Part shown: piece after piece, positions 21,140-32,285 of the stretch | Numbering within the stretch: the first letter of the stretch is position 1 | How the letters are laid out: each line of letters begins with the position of its first letter | Source of the DNA: Syngnathus acus | Lineage: Eukaryota; Chordata; Actinopteri; Syngnathiformes; Syngnathidae | Reading direction: 5' to 3' | Assembly: GCF_901709675.1 (NCBI RefSeq) | Contig: NC_051103.1 | Span: forward strand, 1,039,501 to 1,103,500 | DNA length: 64,000 bases | Notes under the pieces: generated by a model | Told to the model about the DNA's origin: nothing | The model's database searches: none | What the model saw: only the letters and a program-made list of their open reading frames with translations | Made by a program: the position numbers and the translations under genes

Positions 21140-22245
21140 AATCGCCGCGGTTGCCCAAAAACAGTTAGGCTCGCCAGAAGCTCGCTTGAAGCAAGACTGC
21201 CCCACAAGGTGGAATTCAACATTGTACATGATCCAAAGTACTCTTGTGAACAAAGATGCAATAATTACAACTTTAGCACTTACAAATCCAAAATTGTCAC
21301 TCCTAACACCAGAGGAATGGGAGGGAATAAAGCAGGCCTGTAACATTTTGAAGCCCTTCGAAGAAGTCACCAGGGAATTATGTGGCCAGAGGTGCATATG
21401 TGCATGATCGTATTTTCGAAGTGTAATTTTGCCCTTAATTTTAAAGGCTTTGCTTTCAGTGTCCCTTTAAAATAAAAAATAATCAGAAAGAAAAAAACAT
21501 TTGCCTTTTGTAGTTTTCAAGCAAATGTACTAATCATTACTACTAATGCTAAACATTTCATATGCACCAACAACATGCATTCATATGATCATTGGTGTTA
21601 TCAGAGTCAAACCTTTTTTTCCCTTGTCTCAGATACTATGTTACTGCATCAAAGGTGATTCTTCTTGCGAGAGGATTACAGAAGATAATCACAAATAAAT
21701 AAAGAATTGCAAACATGACGGCGCCTGTGACAGCCATGGTGAAGACGATTGCGAGACAAATGTCAAACAGGTTCCACAAGATTGAGGCACATGTTTTGCT
21801 ATCTGAAGAGGCAGCACTGGACCCAAGGTTCAAAAAGAAGGCCTTCGGCAGGGAGGAGGATCCCGATAGGACCTACCAGCATCTTAGCAATGCTGCTGCT
21901 AAGGTGAACCTTCCCAACCAGCAAGCTGAAGGAGAAGCAGAAGAAACAGCACAGCCTCAGAGTTCCGGACAGGACAGCCAAATCTGGCAGGAATTTGACC
22001 AGCGGGTCTCAGGACTTGTGAGCAGCTGTCGTAATGCATTAACGGATTCAATGCTGGAGGTGCGTGCTTTTGTGGAAGAGCCCCTTATAAGTAGAGGTTC
22101 AAACCCCCTCTCTTGGTGGCAAAGTAGAGGTGTGGTTTATCCAAGACTTTCTCATGTGATGAAAAAGAGACTCTGCATTGTGGCTACATCTGTCCCGTCT
22201 GAGAGGATTTTCCGCAAGATGGGGCAGATATTATCAGAGAGATGA
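21140..22245 (+). pseudogene. hAT transposase remnant (ZBED/Ac type) with an apparent intron
   Basis: The plus-strand frame from about 21140 encodes the central hAT core (QDCPTRWNSTLYM, then a GIKQACNILKPFEEVT block). At 21391 a canonical donor (AG|gtgca) occurs, and at 21632 an acceptor after a T-rich tract (ctcag). Splicing across these 241 bp keeps the frame (RYYVTASKVI). The frame then meets a TAA at about 21701 and reopens from 21715 to 22245. That last part contains LDPRFKK, WWQSR and the C-terminal dimerisation motif SVPSERIF. The N-terminus is absent, lost at the Rex3 boundary. It is a dead copy. Confidence 0.75.
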
Positions 22246-22329
22246 AATTGACTGAGTTCATCAAAAGTTAGTCAGCTTGTATTTTTGAATGCAAATCTGA
22301 AGTAAGAGCAAAAGAAAGTACAATGCATA

Positions 22330-22690
22330 GGACATTTTTACTTGACTTTGTTTGACTGTTTTGGTGTGTTTGCTTTGTTGATAACTGGATTTTTTGGGTC
22401 ACTTTTTGGGGAATTTCTACCTCTTAGTGAAGTATTATTTTGCACAATTCTGGTGTGTTTGCTTGTTTGGTTACTGATTTTTTTGGTCCCTTTTTTTAAA
22501 TTGTCTACCTCTTAGTGAAGTATTATTTTGCACAATTTTGGTGTGTTTGCTTGTTTGGTTACTGATTTTTTTTTGTCCCTTTTTTTAAAATGTCTACCTC
22601 TTAGTAAAGTATTATTTTGCACAATTTTGGTGTGTTTGCTTGTTTGGTTACTGTATTTTTTTTAAACACTTTTCTAGCTCTTAGCGTTGT
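22330..22690 (+). repeat. About 89-bp tandem repeat, four units
   Basis: The phrase GGTGTGTTTGCTTGTTTGG recurs at about 22362, 22451, 22540 and 22628, each followed by ACTGATTTTTTT and CTCTTAG. It sits just past the hAT transposase stop and may be the 3' noncoding part of that transposon. Confidence 0.75.
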
Positions 22691-22799
22691 ATTATTTTGC
22701 ACAAAAATTATTTTGTATTGGACTTTTGCTTTAAAGTCTCTGTTTCAGTATCTTTTTATGTATTTCCGTATTTTATACACCTCGCCGTGAAACAAAACG

Positions 22800-22845
22800 A
22801 AGAAAATGATGTAACTTCCCGTTCACGAACGAGTCATGAATTTAT
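22800..22845 (+). repeat. Macrosatellite fragment
   Basis: A short piece of the unit start (ATGTAACTTCCCGTTCACG) remains between the hAT region and a SINE. Confidence 0.6.
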
Positions 22846-22847
22846 TA

Positions 22848-23215
22848 TTATCCATCCATCCATTTTCTGTACCGCTCTGTCCCCATGGGGGTCGCAGGCG
22901 TGCTGGAGCCTATCCCAGCCGTCATCGGGCAGTAGGCGGGGGACACCCTGAACTGGTTGCCAGCCAATCGCAGGGCACACAGAGATGAACAACCATCCGC
23001 ACTCGCACTCACACCTAGGGGCAATTTGGAGTGCTCAATTGGCCTACCAAGCATGTTTTTGGGATGTGGGAGGAAACCGGAGTGCCCGGAGAAAACCCAC
23101 GCAGACACGAGGAGAACATGCAAACTCCACACATGGAGGGCCAGAGGTGGAATCGAATCCGCACCCTCCTAACTGTGAGGCGGACGTGCTACCCAGTGCG
23201 CCACCGAGCCGACTA
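22848..23215 (-). mobile_element. tRNA-derived SINE (family 2) with Rex3-like tail
   Basis: The minus strand begins GGCTCGGTGGCGCACTGGG (tRNA head with A box). It continues through the common teleost body (TTTTCTCCGGGCACTCC, CAACCAGTTCAGGGTGTCC) to a GATGGATGG tail. The tail resembles that of Rex3. Truncated relatives lie at 41512-41800 and 51661-51740. Confidence 0.85.
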
Positions 23216-23261
23216 TTATTATCATTATTATTATTATATTATTATTATTTTAATAAACATT

Positions 23262-24168
23262 TATCAAAAGTCAAAGTCAAAGTCTGCTTTATTGTCAATT
23301 TCTTCACATGCAAAGAAATCGAAATTACGTTCCCACTATCCTACGGTGACAAGACATAGTACACAATATACATACAAGTAAACAACACAAAAAAATAAAA
23401 ACAAGAAGGCACAAACAATGAATAAATAAGAGTGATGAATAAATAATAAATAAACAAACAACATAATAAATAAGAGGAGCAAAAATGGAGCAAGTGTGCA
23501 TACAGCAGACAGTCAGAATATAGCGCAAAAGTACAGGACGCTACGCAGAAGGGGGGAGAGAGTTCAGGATCCTAACAGCCTGGAGTATGAAGCTGTTGGT
23601 GAGTCTGGTGGTGCGGGAGTGCAGGCTCCTGTACCTCTTCCCAGAGGGCAGAAGATCAAACAAAGTGTGAGCAGGGTGACTCACATCACTCACAATCGTG
23701 GTCGCCTTGCGGGTGAGATGGGAGGTGTAAATGTCCATCAGGGAGGGGGGTGAAGCACCAATAATCTTACCAGCCGTGTTCACTATGCGCTGCAGGGCCT
23801 TCATGTTGTATTCAGTGCAGCTACCACCGCAAACAGCGATACAACTGGAGAGGACGCTCTCAATGGTGCCACGGTAGAATGTAGTCATGACGGCCGGAGG
23901 AGCACTTGCTCGCCTGAGTTTCCGCAGGAAGTACAGGCGGCGCTGAGCTTTCTTCGCCAGTGATGCGGTGTTGGTGGACCAGGAGAGATCCTCACTGATG
24001 TGCACCCCCAGGAACCTGGTGCTGCTCACTCTCTCCACCACAGCACCGTCGATGGTCAGCGGCAGGTGTTGGGTGTGACCCTTCCGGAAGTCAACAACAA
24101 TCTCCTTGGTCTTGTTGACGTTCAGCAGGAGGTTGTTGTCCCTGCACCACGTGGTCAGAAGGTCAACC
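23262..24168 (-). mobile_element. Rex1-like LINE, family B, 5'-truncated
   Basis: The frame at 24041-23541 encodes the RT C-terminal region (STRFLGVHISEDLSW, MTTFYRGTIESVL, LLPSGKRYRSLHSRTTRL). The 3' UTR follows with an AAAGTC-repeat tail at about 23264-23282. The copy breaks off at 24168 within macrosatellite sequence. The last residues of the RT palm upstream are lost. Confidence 0.85.
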
Positions 24169-24782
24169 TTGTTAAAACTTGTCTAGTGTTTTATTCCTTG
24201 TTTTTATATTCGCCTATTAAAACATAAAAATCAGACCAACAAATACAAAATTAAAACATCAATGTCGGCATAACGTGTGTCGGCTGGCAATGGCAGAGCA
24301 GCAATGCTGTCTGTCACTCACTCACGAAGACCAATCAGCAGCGCCAGCGAAAGTTAGATGGAGGAGGGACTTTACGAGTCAGTGACGTAACTTCCCGTTC
24401 ACGAACGAGTCGTGAATTGCATTTCCCGTTCAAAAACGAACGAATCTGTGAGTGAACGAATGAGTGAATCACTCACTGAGTGAATCACTCACTGAGTATT
24501 TGGCATTTCCAGTTCACCGCGAGAACGGATCAGTGAGGGAACGTCAGTGAGGGAACGAATCCTGGCTTTTCCATTCGCGAACGAGTCAACTGCCTTCCTG
24601 TGCATCAACGGATCAGTCAGTGAATATGTTGCGTCTCCTGACGTGAACTGTGCAAGCCAGAATGTAGATTTACGATTTTCTTATAGTAGGTTTTAAATAA
24701 CGTGAATGCATATATATGCCTAAATATTGTTATCTAATATATCGACTGCAGTTTCACATTAGATTGCTGGTTTGAGATGTAC

Positions 24783-24821
<39 letters not shown>

Positions 24822-25255
24822 TATTTTAATGAACATTTATGTTATAACTTTTCTGGTGTTTTATTTCTTGTTTTTATATTCGCCAATCAAAACATAAAAA
24901 TCAGACATTTGCTTAACTGCTTAAATTAACAAATGTCGGCATAACGTTTTTTTTTTTCAACCTTTTATTCAAACACAAACACATTCGATATAATACCATC
25001 ACAAGCCAACAAATACAAAATTAAAACATCAACGTCGGCATAAAGTGTGTCGGCTGGGAATGGCATAGCGGCAATGCTGTCTGTCACTCACTCGTGAATC
25101 TTCGCGAACGACCAATCAGCAGCGCCAGCGAGCGTTAGATGGAGGAGGGACTTTACGAGTCAGTGACGTAATTTCCCGTTCACGAACGAATAAATGACGC
25201 AACTTCTCGTTCACGACCGGGTGAGAGACTGTTGCCAACGGATCAGTGTGTAGGT
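24169..25255 (+). repeat. Macrosatellite, about 790-bp units, block 2
   Basis: The sequence continues the unit interrupted at 22845. New unit starts are at about 24386 and 25166 (TGACGTAACTTCCCG), which gives a spacing of about 780 bp. Confidence 0.75.
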
Positions 25256-25261
25256 GTTGTA

Positions 25262-25588
25262 TTATTAAAGATTAAAGATTAAGATTAAAGTCCCAATGAT
25301 CGTCACACACACACCTGGGTGTGGTGAAATTTGTCCTCTGCATTTAACCCATCCCCGTGTGATTTTAACCCATCCCCTGGGGGAGAGGGGAGCAGTGAGC
25401 AGCAGCGGTGCCGCGCTCGGGAATCAGTTGGTGATCTAACCCCCCAATTCCAACCCTTAATGCTGAGTGCCAAGCAGGGAGGCAATGGGTCCCATTTTTA
25501 TAGTCTTTGGTATGACCCGGCCGGGGTTTGAACCCACAACCTTCCAGTCTCAGGGCGGACACTCTACCACTACGCCACTGAGCTGGTA
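25262..25588 (-). mobile_element. tRNA-derived teleost SINE (family 1), full length
   Basis: It is a reverse-strand copy of the SINE at 10667, from tRNA head (about 25588) to an AAAGATT-repeat tail (about 25265-25295). Confidence 0.85.
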
Positions 25589-25589
25589 T

Positions 25590-25714
25590 AGAAGGAAATG
25601 TGTCAATTACCCGAGCCAATTATTATTATATATAGGTTGTGTAGTTGTATTGTTTGATGTGTATGGGTTGTTGCCACTGGATGTTATAAAAAAATAAAAT
25701 AAAAAAGCCGTATC

Positions 25715-25746
<32 letters not shown>

Positions 25747-25846
25747 GAGATTCATTGAACGATTCGTTTGAACGAATCTTTTGAGTGAACTGATTCTAAA
25801 GATTCAGTTCACCTAAAAGAACTGGAATGCACATCACTAGTGGTAA
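25590..25846 (+). repeat. Macrosatellite / hAT-like end with G and GT runs
   Basis: A GT run and a poly-G run of about 18 lie at 25717-25748. After them is GATTCGTTTGAACGAATC, an inverted repeat, followed by sequence ending ATGCACATCACTAG. The ending resembles hAT termini of fish, so the macrosatellite unit may derive from a hAT element. This is inference. Confidence 0.4.
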
Positions 25847-26210
25847 TTACATAGTATTTTGCATTTACTAATTTGTTACATACAGTTTAGCAAGCAAATG
25901 CACAGTTCCAGAGTACAGTTAATAACATGCTCAAAAGCGTTCAGTGTGTCACAGCACCGCAGACCTAAACTCCATGTGCGTACTACTGCGCGTGATTTTT
26001 GTTTTAATCAGAAAGACCAGGGGAGAGCGCGAACGCAGTCTACCACTGTTGTGTTTATACGGAGTAGAGATGAACGCTAATGCAACTTCTTTATTCAGCA
26101 ACTTTCTATTTTCTCCCCACTCATGTCTCACATAGCAGTACAATGCCCCTGGCGCACCACAGAGCCCCCAACTGTCAACATTATGCGAGACCTCCAATAA
26201 CACACTATAT

Positions 26211-26319
26211 CAGGGGTGGCCAACCAGTCAGAGACCAAGAGCCACATTTTTTACTGTGTCATCGCAAAGAGCCACATCATACACATGAGCACACATGAAC
26301 ACCCCCCCCACACACACAC

Positions 26320-26379
<60 letters not shown>

Positions 26380-27239
26380 ACACACACCCCTCTGCTCAGC
26401 CAAATTTATTGTGTGACATTATTATGTCACGCACCAACATGATAATGACAAATTGACTCCTACAGTACTAAAACCACAGACCAAAGACCACATTTTCAAC
26501 AATGAACATTGTGTGCATTGTCTCACACAGACAAACTCTCAGTTCAACAAATTCCACAAACAAAAACATACGTTTTTTCACTTACTATGTGTGGCGGGAC
26601 AGACCATTCGTTTTAGTTTGTCGTTTTCAGGAGACAAGATTTCAATAACGTCACTGAGGCATATTTTAACGAACTCCACTTCATTGTATGGCTTTTTAGC
26701 CCGTGCAATGTTCCAAGCCAGTTGAAACAATGCAAGTGTGACAGTCTCTGAGTGCTTCGTAATTTTTTTGAAAAACTGTACCTATTTTTTTGCCAGACTT
26801 TTCAAAGTCTCCAAACTTGTGCTTGCGAAATTCAGTCCCTTTTGCAAAGTCCTTATCGATATTGGCATGAAGTGAGCTGAAGTGGCGCTGACCGTTTGAA
26901 GCTTTTAAATGCGCCAATGATGTCCGACATATCAGGCAGAATGGCTTGCCATAGCGTTCAACAAAAAACAACTTTAAGCTTTTCTGGACCTAATGGGCCC
27001 CCGTAGTCACAGTCGCCATTCATTAAAAAGCCAGCAAAATCAATCGCTCTGTTTGTCCCTCCTCCTTTGCGGGATTTCACCTCACGCGCATGCGCGTTTG
27101 ACCAAAATACCATATTGAACTCAAGCGAAGCAAATACGCACGAAAAATAAACACAAATGTTGATATGAACGTAAAAGAGCCGCATGAAACCAGCCAAAGA
27201 GCCGCATGCGGCTCGCGAGCCGCGGGTTGGCCACCGCTG
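26211..27239. mobile_element. Non-autonomous hAT (Charlie-like) element, complete with TSD
   Basis: The ends CAGGGGTGGCCAACC and GGTTGGCCACCGCTG are inverted copies. The flanking 8 bp CACTATAT are identical on both sides (26203-26210 and 27240-27247), the hallmark of hAT insertion. The minus-strand frame at 26971-26696 retains a BED-like region (FFVERYGKPFCLIC, then a His pair), so the element is an internal-deletion derivative of a transposase gene. A CA microsatellite at about 26310-26385 lies inside. Confidence 0.85.
26310..26385 (+). repeat. CA microsatellite inside hAT element
   Basis: More than 30 ACs, interrupted by single G or T bases. Confidence 0.9.
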
Positions 27240-27334
27240 CACTATATAATATTATAGTTTCAACATACGATAATACCACATCTCCCTTTTTCCAGAGATC
27301 ATAGGGTAGACTGCCTTTGTTTCATCAGACCTTA

Positions 27335-29260
27335 GAGGATTATTCTGCCTCTTGTGTAGAAAGGTCTGTTCCTAACCTTTGCCAAGGTCTTTCAGGGCAC
27401 CCTGATGGCATGAGTGACTCTTTTGGGTTGTGTCGCTCTTGTATGCATGTCCTGCAGTTCAGTATTATTTCGTTCACTTGCTGGCTGAGTCCCGGCCACC
27501 ACACAGATTGACGTGCACGTGCTTTACATTTCACGACACCTAAGTGTCCTTCGTGTAATTTGAATAGCACGTCGTTCCTCATTGCAGAAGGTATTACCAG
27601 TCGTGTGTCCTTTAGCAGTAAGCCATCTTTCACTGTTAATGTAGCTCGCTCCGGCCAGTAGTTTTTCAGCGCTGGTTCCTGTTTTGCATGTGCTGGCCAT
27701 CCTTCCATGCACATGGTCATGACACGCGAGCAGACACTGTCGGCTTTCAACTGCTCTTTCAGGTTTTCTGTATATGATGAGCTGACAGGTAGACTCTCAG
27801 TGACACAGTCTGTTAGAGTGGTGCTCACTCTAACTTATTTTTGCAAGAACCACACGGGAGACAGTATGCCCTTTTTAAGCATTTGCAAATGGAGAACCAT
27901 TCGTCGCTGTGCGTACAGCGATGATCGAATGAGGTCTGGCTCAGGCCTCTTGCAAGAGCATATTTATTAAGAACAAGCAGGGTGGGGGTGACATTGGACA
28001 TGTTTGGTGGTCACCTCAGCAACTGGTTAATCAGTGCGGAGGGTCCCAGCTCATTGTTTTACAAGGTCGTGGAAACAGAAACTAGTGGAGCATTTTAGAT
28101 GACTAACTAAGCAAGAATGTTTCCACACCATTTGGAAAGTTTCAACAACTGAATGGTTAAACTTTTCAGAGTCAAGGAAAGGTTTAAACAAAGTTAATAA
28201 TTCTAGTCTACATTCCAACATAATCATACGATCAAGATAATCTGTAAACCCTAACAGTCCACAAATATGTTTGTGCTCTCCATCAGCTCCTGGTCATCAG
28301 TGGACATGCGTAATTTTACAGGTGCACGTGAAAGTGTGTCTGCCGTCCAAAGCGACTTTCCTGGTACGTGCACGATGGAGTATGAGTAGCGCATCAGCCT
28401 CATCCTGACACCCTGGATTCTCTGTGGCAAAAGATCCAGTGCTTGGGCTCCGAGCAGGCTGAGAAGGGGTTTATGGTCGGTCTCCAGGCAAAACTCCTTT
28501 CCGATGAGGAAATCCCGAAACCGTTCACAGGCCCATGTGAGGCCCATGTGAGGCCCAGAGCCTCCTTCTCCACCTGTGCGTATCGTTGCTCAGTTGGAGT
28601 GAGTGACCGTGATGCGTAAGCCACAGGCTTCCATCCTTCCCCCCATTTCTGGAGAATTACGCCCCCCAACCCATACGATGATGCATCAGCAGATACTTTG
28701 GTGTCTCTGCCCGGGTCATACATAGCCAGCAACGGAGGAGAGGACAGAGCTTTCTTTCGGTCTTCAAACGCTGCTGCCTGGTCCACGTCCCAGACCCAGC
28801 AGTTTTTCTTTGAGAAGAGGTCACGGAGCGGTTTATCTTTTTCAGCTAGCTGGGGAATAAACCTTCCCAGCTGGTTGACCATGCCGAGAAAACTCCTTAA
28901 TTCACTCACATGTGTGGGCTCTGTCATGTCTGTGATGGCATCTGTCTTTTTTGGGTCAGGGCGGATGCCTGCGGCTGTGATGATATGGCCCAGGAAGACT
29001 ACTTCGCTCTTGGAGATTTCACACTTGTCCACATTCAGTGTGATGCCTGCTTTTTCCAGTCTTTGTAGCACGGCATTAAGTCGAGTGTCATGCTCTTCCT
29101 GGCCCCGCCCCCACACCAACAGATCATCGATGTGACAAACCACACCGTTGAGCCCCTCTGTGATCTCCGCCATCCTGCACTGGAAATGCAGAGAACTTGC
29201 AGAGAAGAACCAGTGGAAACACAGAGTCATTGTCAGTCTTTTTGTACCTTTAATCAGGAT
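27335..29260 (-). pseudogene. Gypsy-type pol remnant (RT, RNase H, integrase N-terminus)
   Basis: On the minus strand the order is RT (FQCRMAEI, then HIDDLLVWG in place of YxDD; VVFLGHII), RNase H (SADASSYGLGG, YAQVEKEALGLTWA, ETDHKPL), a linker, then the integrase zinc-binding region (HEGHLG...CRTC). The frame shifts at about 28545, where a GGCCCATGTGA stretch is duplicated in tandem. A 426-bp insertion (27828-28253) separates RNase H from integrase. The protease and the start of RT are missing upstream, and the integrase core is missing downstream. It is a dead fragment of a Metaviridae-like LTR retrotransposon. Confidence 0.85.
27828..28253 (-). mobile_element. Solo-LTR-like insertion in Gypsy pol
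   Basis: The minus strand begins TGTTAGGGTTTAC and ends ACTCTAACA, so the ends are inverted repeats bounded by TG and CA. An AATAAATATG signal lies in the middle. The pol reading frame resumes on both sides (FVD then DCVTES), with GAC repeated at the junctions. A degenerate relative lies at 57285-57389. Confidence 0.6.
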
Positions 29261-29293
29261 TCTGCTATTGGCTGTAATGAAGATTTGGCACAC

Positions 29294-29480
29294 AAAACGT
29301 TTGTATATTCCTGAATTGTTAAAGCAGTGCTTTCAGGCCTCCTCAGTTTAACATTGTTTTAGTGATCAACACACCAAAACATCTGCAACAGAGAAAACTT
29401 GGCATTTTTCCTTTTGGTTTTTGATGAACTGTAAACTGACAATGGAGGGGTCTGCAGTCCATCTCGGGCCATGGTAAAGG
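29294..29480. other. No feature recognised
   Basis: Spacer between the Gypsy remnant and the Rex1 5' truncation point. Confidence 0.3.
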
Positions 29481-31075
29481 GGCTGATCGGAAACCAGCTT
29501 ATGGGGACAAGGACCGGGTGGATGAACTCAATCTGTTCTTCAACAGATTTGATTCCGCCTCCCCCCCACCCCTTCAGCTCGATCCGCATCTCATTCTGCC
29601 ACCTTCGACACTCCAGCCCCCCCCCCCCGAGTCACTCTTCTGTCTCCACTCCATCACCCCGGTCTTCCGACATCCCCCTCTCCTTTACAGATCTTGAGGT
29701 GAGGAGTCACCTCAGAAAGATCAAAGCAGGGAAGACCCCGGGCCCAGACGGCATCTGGCCGAGACTGCTCAGGGACTGTGCGGACCAGCTGAGCGGTGTG
29801 GTCAGGTACCTGTTCAACCTGAGCCTGAGCCTGAACAAGGTCCCAGTACTGTGGAAGACCTCCTGCATGGTCCCTGTACCAAAGGTGCCGTGCCCCAAGG
29901 AGCCTAACCACTTCAGGCCTATTGCCTTGACTTCCCACCTGATGAAGACTATGGAGAGGATCATCCTGGGTCACCTGCGTTCCCTAGTGGGAGCGCAGCT
30001 GGACCCCCTGAAGTTTGCTTACCGGCCTGGTGTTGGGGTGGACAATGCAGTGATTTATTTACTGCACAGAACACTGCTTCACCTGGAGGACAACAGGAGC
30101 ACTGGGAGGATCATGTTCTTCGATTTCTCCAGCGCTTTTAACACCATCTAACCGTCACTGCTTAGGGTGAAGATGGAGAAGGCGGGTGTGGACGAGCGCC
30201 TGGCTGTATGGACAACGGACTTCCTCACCGACCGGCCGCAGTATTTGAGGTTACATCGATGTGAGTACGACGTGGTGCGCTGCAGCACTGGTGTCCCCCA
30301 GGGTACGGTGCTCTCTCCTTTCCTTTTCACCCTGTTCACTTCAGACTTTACCCACGACACCGCTCACTGCCACATCCAGAAGTTCTCCGATGACACGGCC
30401 ATTGTTGGAAATGTCGCGGAGCGGAATGATCTGGAATATAGGTTGGTCATCAAGGACTTTGTCAGTTGGTGTGAGCTCAACCAGCTTCAGCTGAACACCA
30501 GCAAGACGAAGGAGTTGATTGTGAGCTTCGGGAGGACAGCACCCATCTTCACTCCGGTGAATATCCAGGGATCGGACATTGAGGTAGTGGAGAACTACAA
30601 ATTCCTGGGTGTTCACCTTAACAACAAACTGGACTGGACTGATCACATCCATATCCTGTACAAAAAGGGCCAGAGTCGCCTCCACCTGCTGAGGAGACTG
30701 AGGTCCTTCGGTGTGTGCAGGGCTCTCCTCCGGACCTTCTATGACTCTGTGGTGGCCTCGGCCATCATCTACGCTGTGGTCTGCTGGGGTGGGGGCAGTA
30801 CGGACCGGGACAGGGGGAGACTGAATAAGATGGTCAGAAGAGCGAGCTCAGTTCTGGGCTGTCCCCTGGACTCCGTTGAGGTTGTGGGTGAGAGGAGGAC
30901 GTTGATTAAGCTTAAATCTATCATGGATAACACCTCTCACCCCCTCCATGAGATTGTGCGGTTCCTAAGCAGCTCCTTTAGCGGCAGACTTTTGCACCCT
31001 CGGTGTAGGAAGGAACGGTTCCGCAGGTCCTTCATTCCCTCTGCTGTCAGACTTTACAACATGCATGCCACCTGA
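29481..31075 (+). pseudogene. Rex1 reverse transcriptase with one nonsense codon
   Basis: The frame opens with a Rex1-like GDKDRVDELNLFF block and has RT motifs [32 protein letters not shown] and FSDDTA (the catalytic DD is kept; S replaces A). A C-terminal RFLSSSFSGRLLHPRCRKER end follows. A single in-frame TAA at 30149-30151 interrupts the motif after NTI, where CAA or CAG (Gln) is expected. Otherwise the frame is open for about 530 codons. The endonuclease domain is missing because of 5' truncation. Confidence 0.85.
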
Positions 31076-31260
31076 TAAAATGAATGTGTTTCGTCTCTAC
31101 TAGCAGCACTTGTGTTTATCCTTGTCTGTTATTTACCCTTTTTTGTAATTCTGGCACTTGTTTTATTCTTGCACTCGTATTATTCTTGCACTCATATGCG
31201 CTGCTGTGACAAGGGAATTTCCCCGCTGTGGGATGAATAAAGTTCAATCAATCAATCAAG
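29481..31260 (+). mobile_element. Rex1 LINE, 5'-truncated, nearly intact RT
   Basis: The RT half and 3' UTR are present. The end is GGGATGAATAAAGTTCAATC with an AATC tail (about 31240-31258). The segments TTCTCCAGCGCTTTTAACACC and AGTCGCCTCCACCTGCTGAG correspond to the two stretches classically used to recognise Rex1. Confidence 0.88.
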
Positions 31261-31313
31261 AGTTGGTTCAGACTGAAGTAAAGTTGTTGATTTCAAAGCA
31301 CGACACATTAAAT

Positions 31314-31386
31314 TGACTATGAAGGGACTCGAACGCTCAATCGTCTGATCCGAAGTCAGACGCCTTATCCATTAGGCCACATCGCC
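31314..31386 (-). tRNA. tRNA-Arg (TCG)
   Basis: The 73-nt sequence matches tRNA-Arg-TCG (GGCCTAATGGATAAGG D arm, anticodon loop CTTCGGA, T arm with GTTCGAGTC). The acceptor stem has one mismatch (position 4) and one G-T pair. The internal promoter boxes are good. It is possibly functional. Confidence 0.7.
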
Positions 31387-31458
31387 ATGTGAAAGACTCC
31401 CTGTTTTAAGTGTGGCCTTGATAAGTCTAAAAATTCAATGGTTCCCAACAAGCAAGGA

Positions 31459-31531
31459 CGCCCAATGTGGGGCTTGAACCCACGACCCTGAGATTAAGAG
31501 TCTCATGCCCTACCGACTGAGCTAACCAGGC
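31459..31531 (-). tRNA. tRNA-Lys (CTT), copy 1
   Basis: The 73-nt sequence matches tRNA-Lys-CTT (TAGCTCAGTCGGTAGGGC, anticodon loop CTCTTAA, GGGTTCAAGCCCC). All seven acceptor pairs can form (with G-T pairs). It is likely functional or only recently decayed. Confidence 0.8.
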
Positions 31532-31664
31532 TTTTTGACCTTGGAATTGTTTTACTTTTTCAGTTTTTTTTTAATGGGTTAGGGCAAATAGAGGAATGCT
31601 TAAAGTGTGGCCTCTGAAACACATCATAAGACTAAAGAACCAAAGGTTCCCAACAAGTGTGGGC

Positions 31665-31737
31665 TGCCCAATGTGGGGATCAAACCCACGACCCTGAGAT
31701 TAAGAGTCTCATGCGCTACCGACTGAGCTAACCGGGT
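31665..31737 (-). tRNA. tRNA-Lys (CTT), copy 2
   Basis: It is a second tRNA-Lys-CTT with the canonical TAGCTCAGTCGGTAGCGC box. Position 1 is A, which mispairs with C72. The T arm is GGGTTTGATCCCC. The flanks repeat those of copy 1 (GGTTCCCAACAAG upstream), so the two arose by tandem duplication. Confidence 0.75.
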
Positions 31738-31884
31738 TTCTCCTATTAAGAATTGTTTCATTCTTTCACTTTTTTTTAATGGGTTCGGTTCACGAAAACC
31801 AGCAGCCACGTTTTAAATCTGGCCTCTGAAACACATTCGTTGATAAGACTAAACATTTAAAGGTTCCCAACAAGTGGCATCTGT

Positions 31885-32040
31885 TCAATGTTGTCTCTAG
31901 TTCAAAACCCCAGCCCGAGTTGGAAACCCTAATTGGAAACCCTTGCCCCAGTTGGAATTCCTAGTTTGAAACCCTACCTCGAGTTGGAACCCTAGTTGGA
32001 AATCCTAGCCCTAGTTGGAAACGCTGGCTCTAGTGTGCAA
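31885..32040. repeat. Degenerate ccctagttggaaa tract
   Basis: The tract is the same minisatellite motif as at 605-700, here between the Lys/Arg and Met parts of the tRNA cluster. Confidence 0.6.
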
Positions 32041-32212
32041 TAGAGAAAGCATTTTTTTTTTTTTTTTGTCTCTTTGTTGCACTGAAAACGGAGATTGGGG
32101 GGGAGTCAGCACAACAACAAAAGAAATCAGAGACCAAAACCCTTTCCGACAGTATACAAGAGTTGGTTCAGACTGAAATAAAGTAATTGATTTCATATGA
32201 ATTATATTAAAA

Positions 32213-32285
32213 TGACCATGAAAGGACCTGAACCCTCAATCTTCTGATCCAAAGTCAGACGCCTTATCCTTTAAGCCACATAGCC
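32213..32285 (-). pseudogene. tRNA-Arg pseudogene
   Basis: The sequence resembles the gene at 31314 with several changes, including anticodon position TTG and an altered D arm. The upstream AAGAGTTGGTTCAGACTG context is shared with 31259-31276, which shows duplication. Confidence 0.55.
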
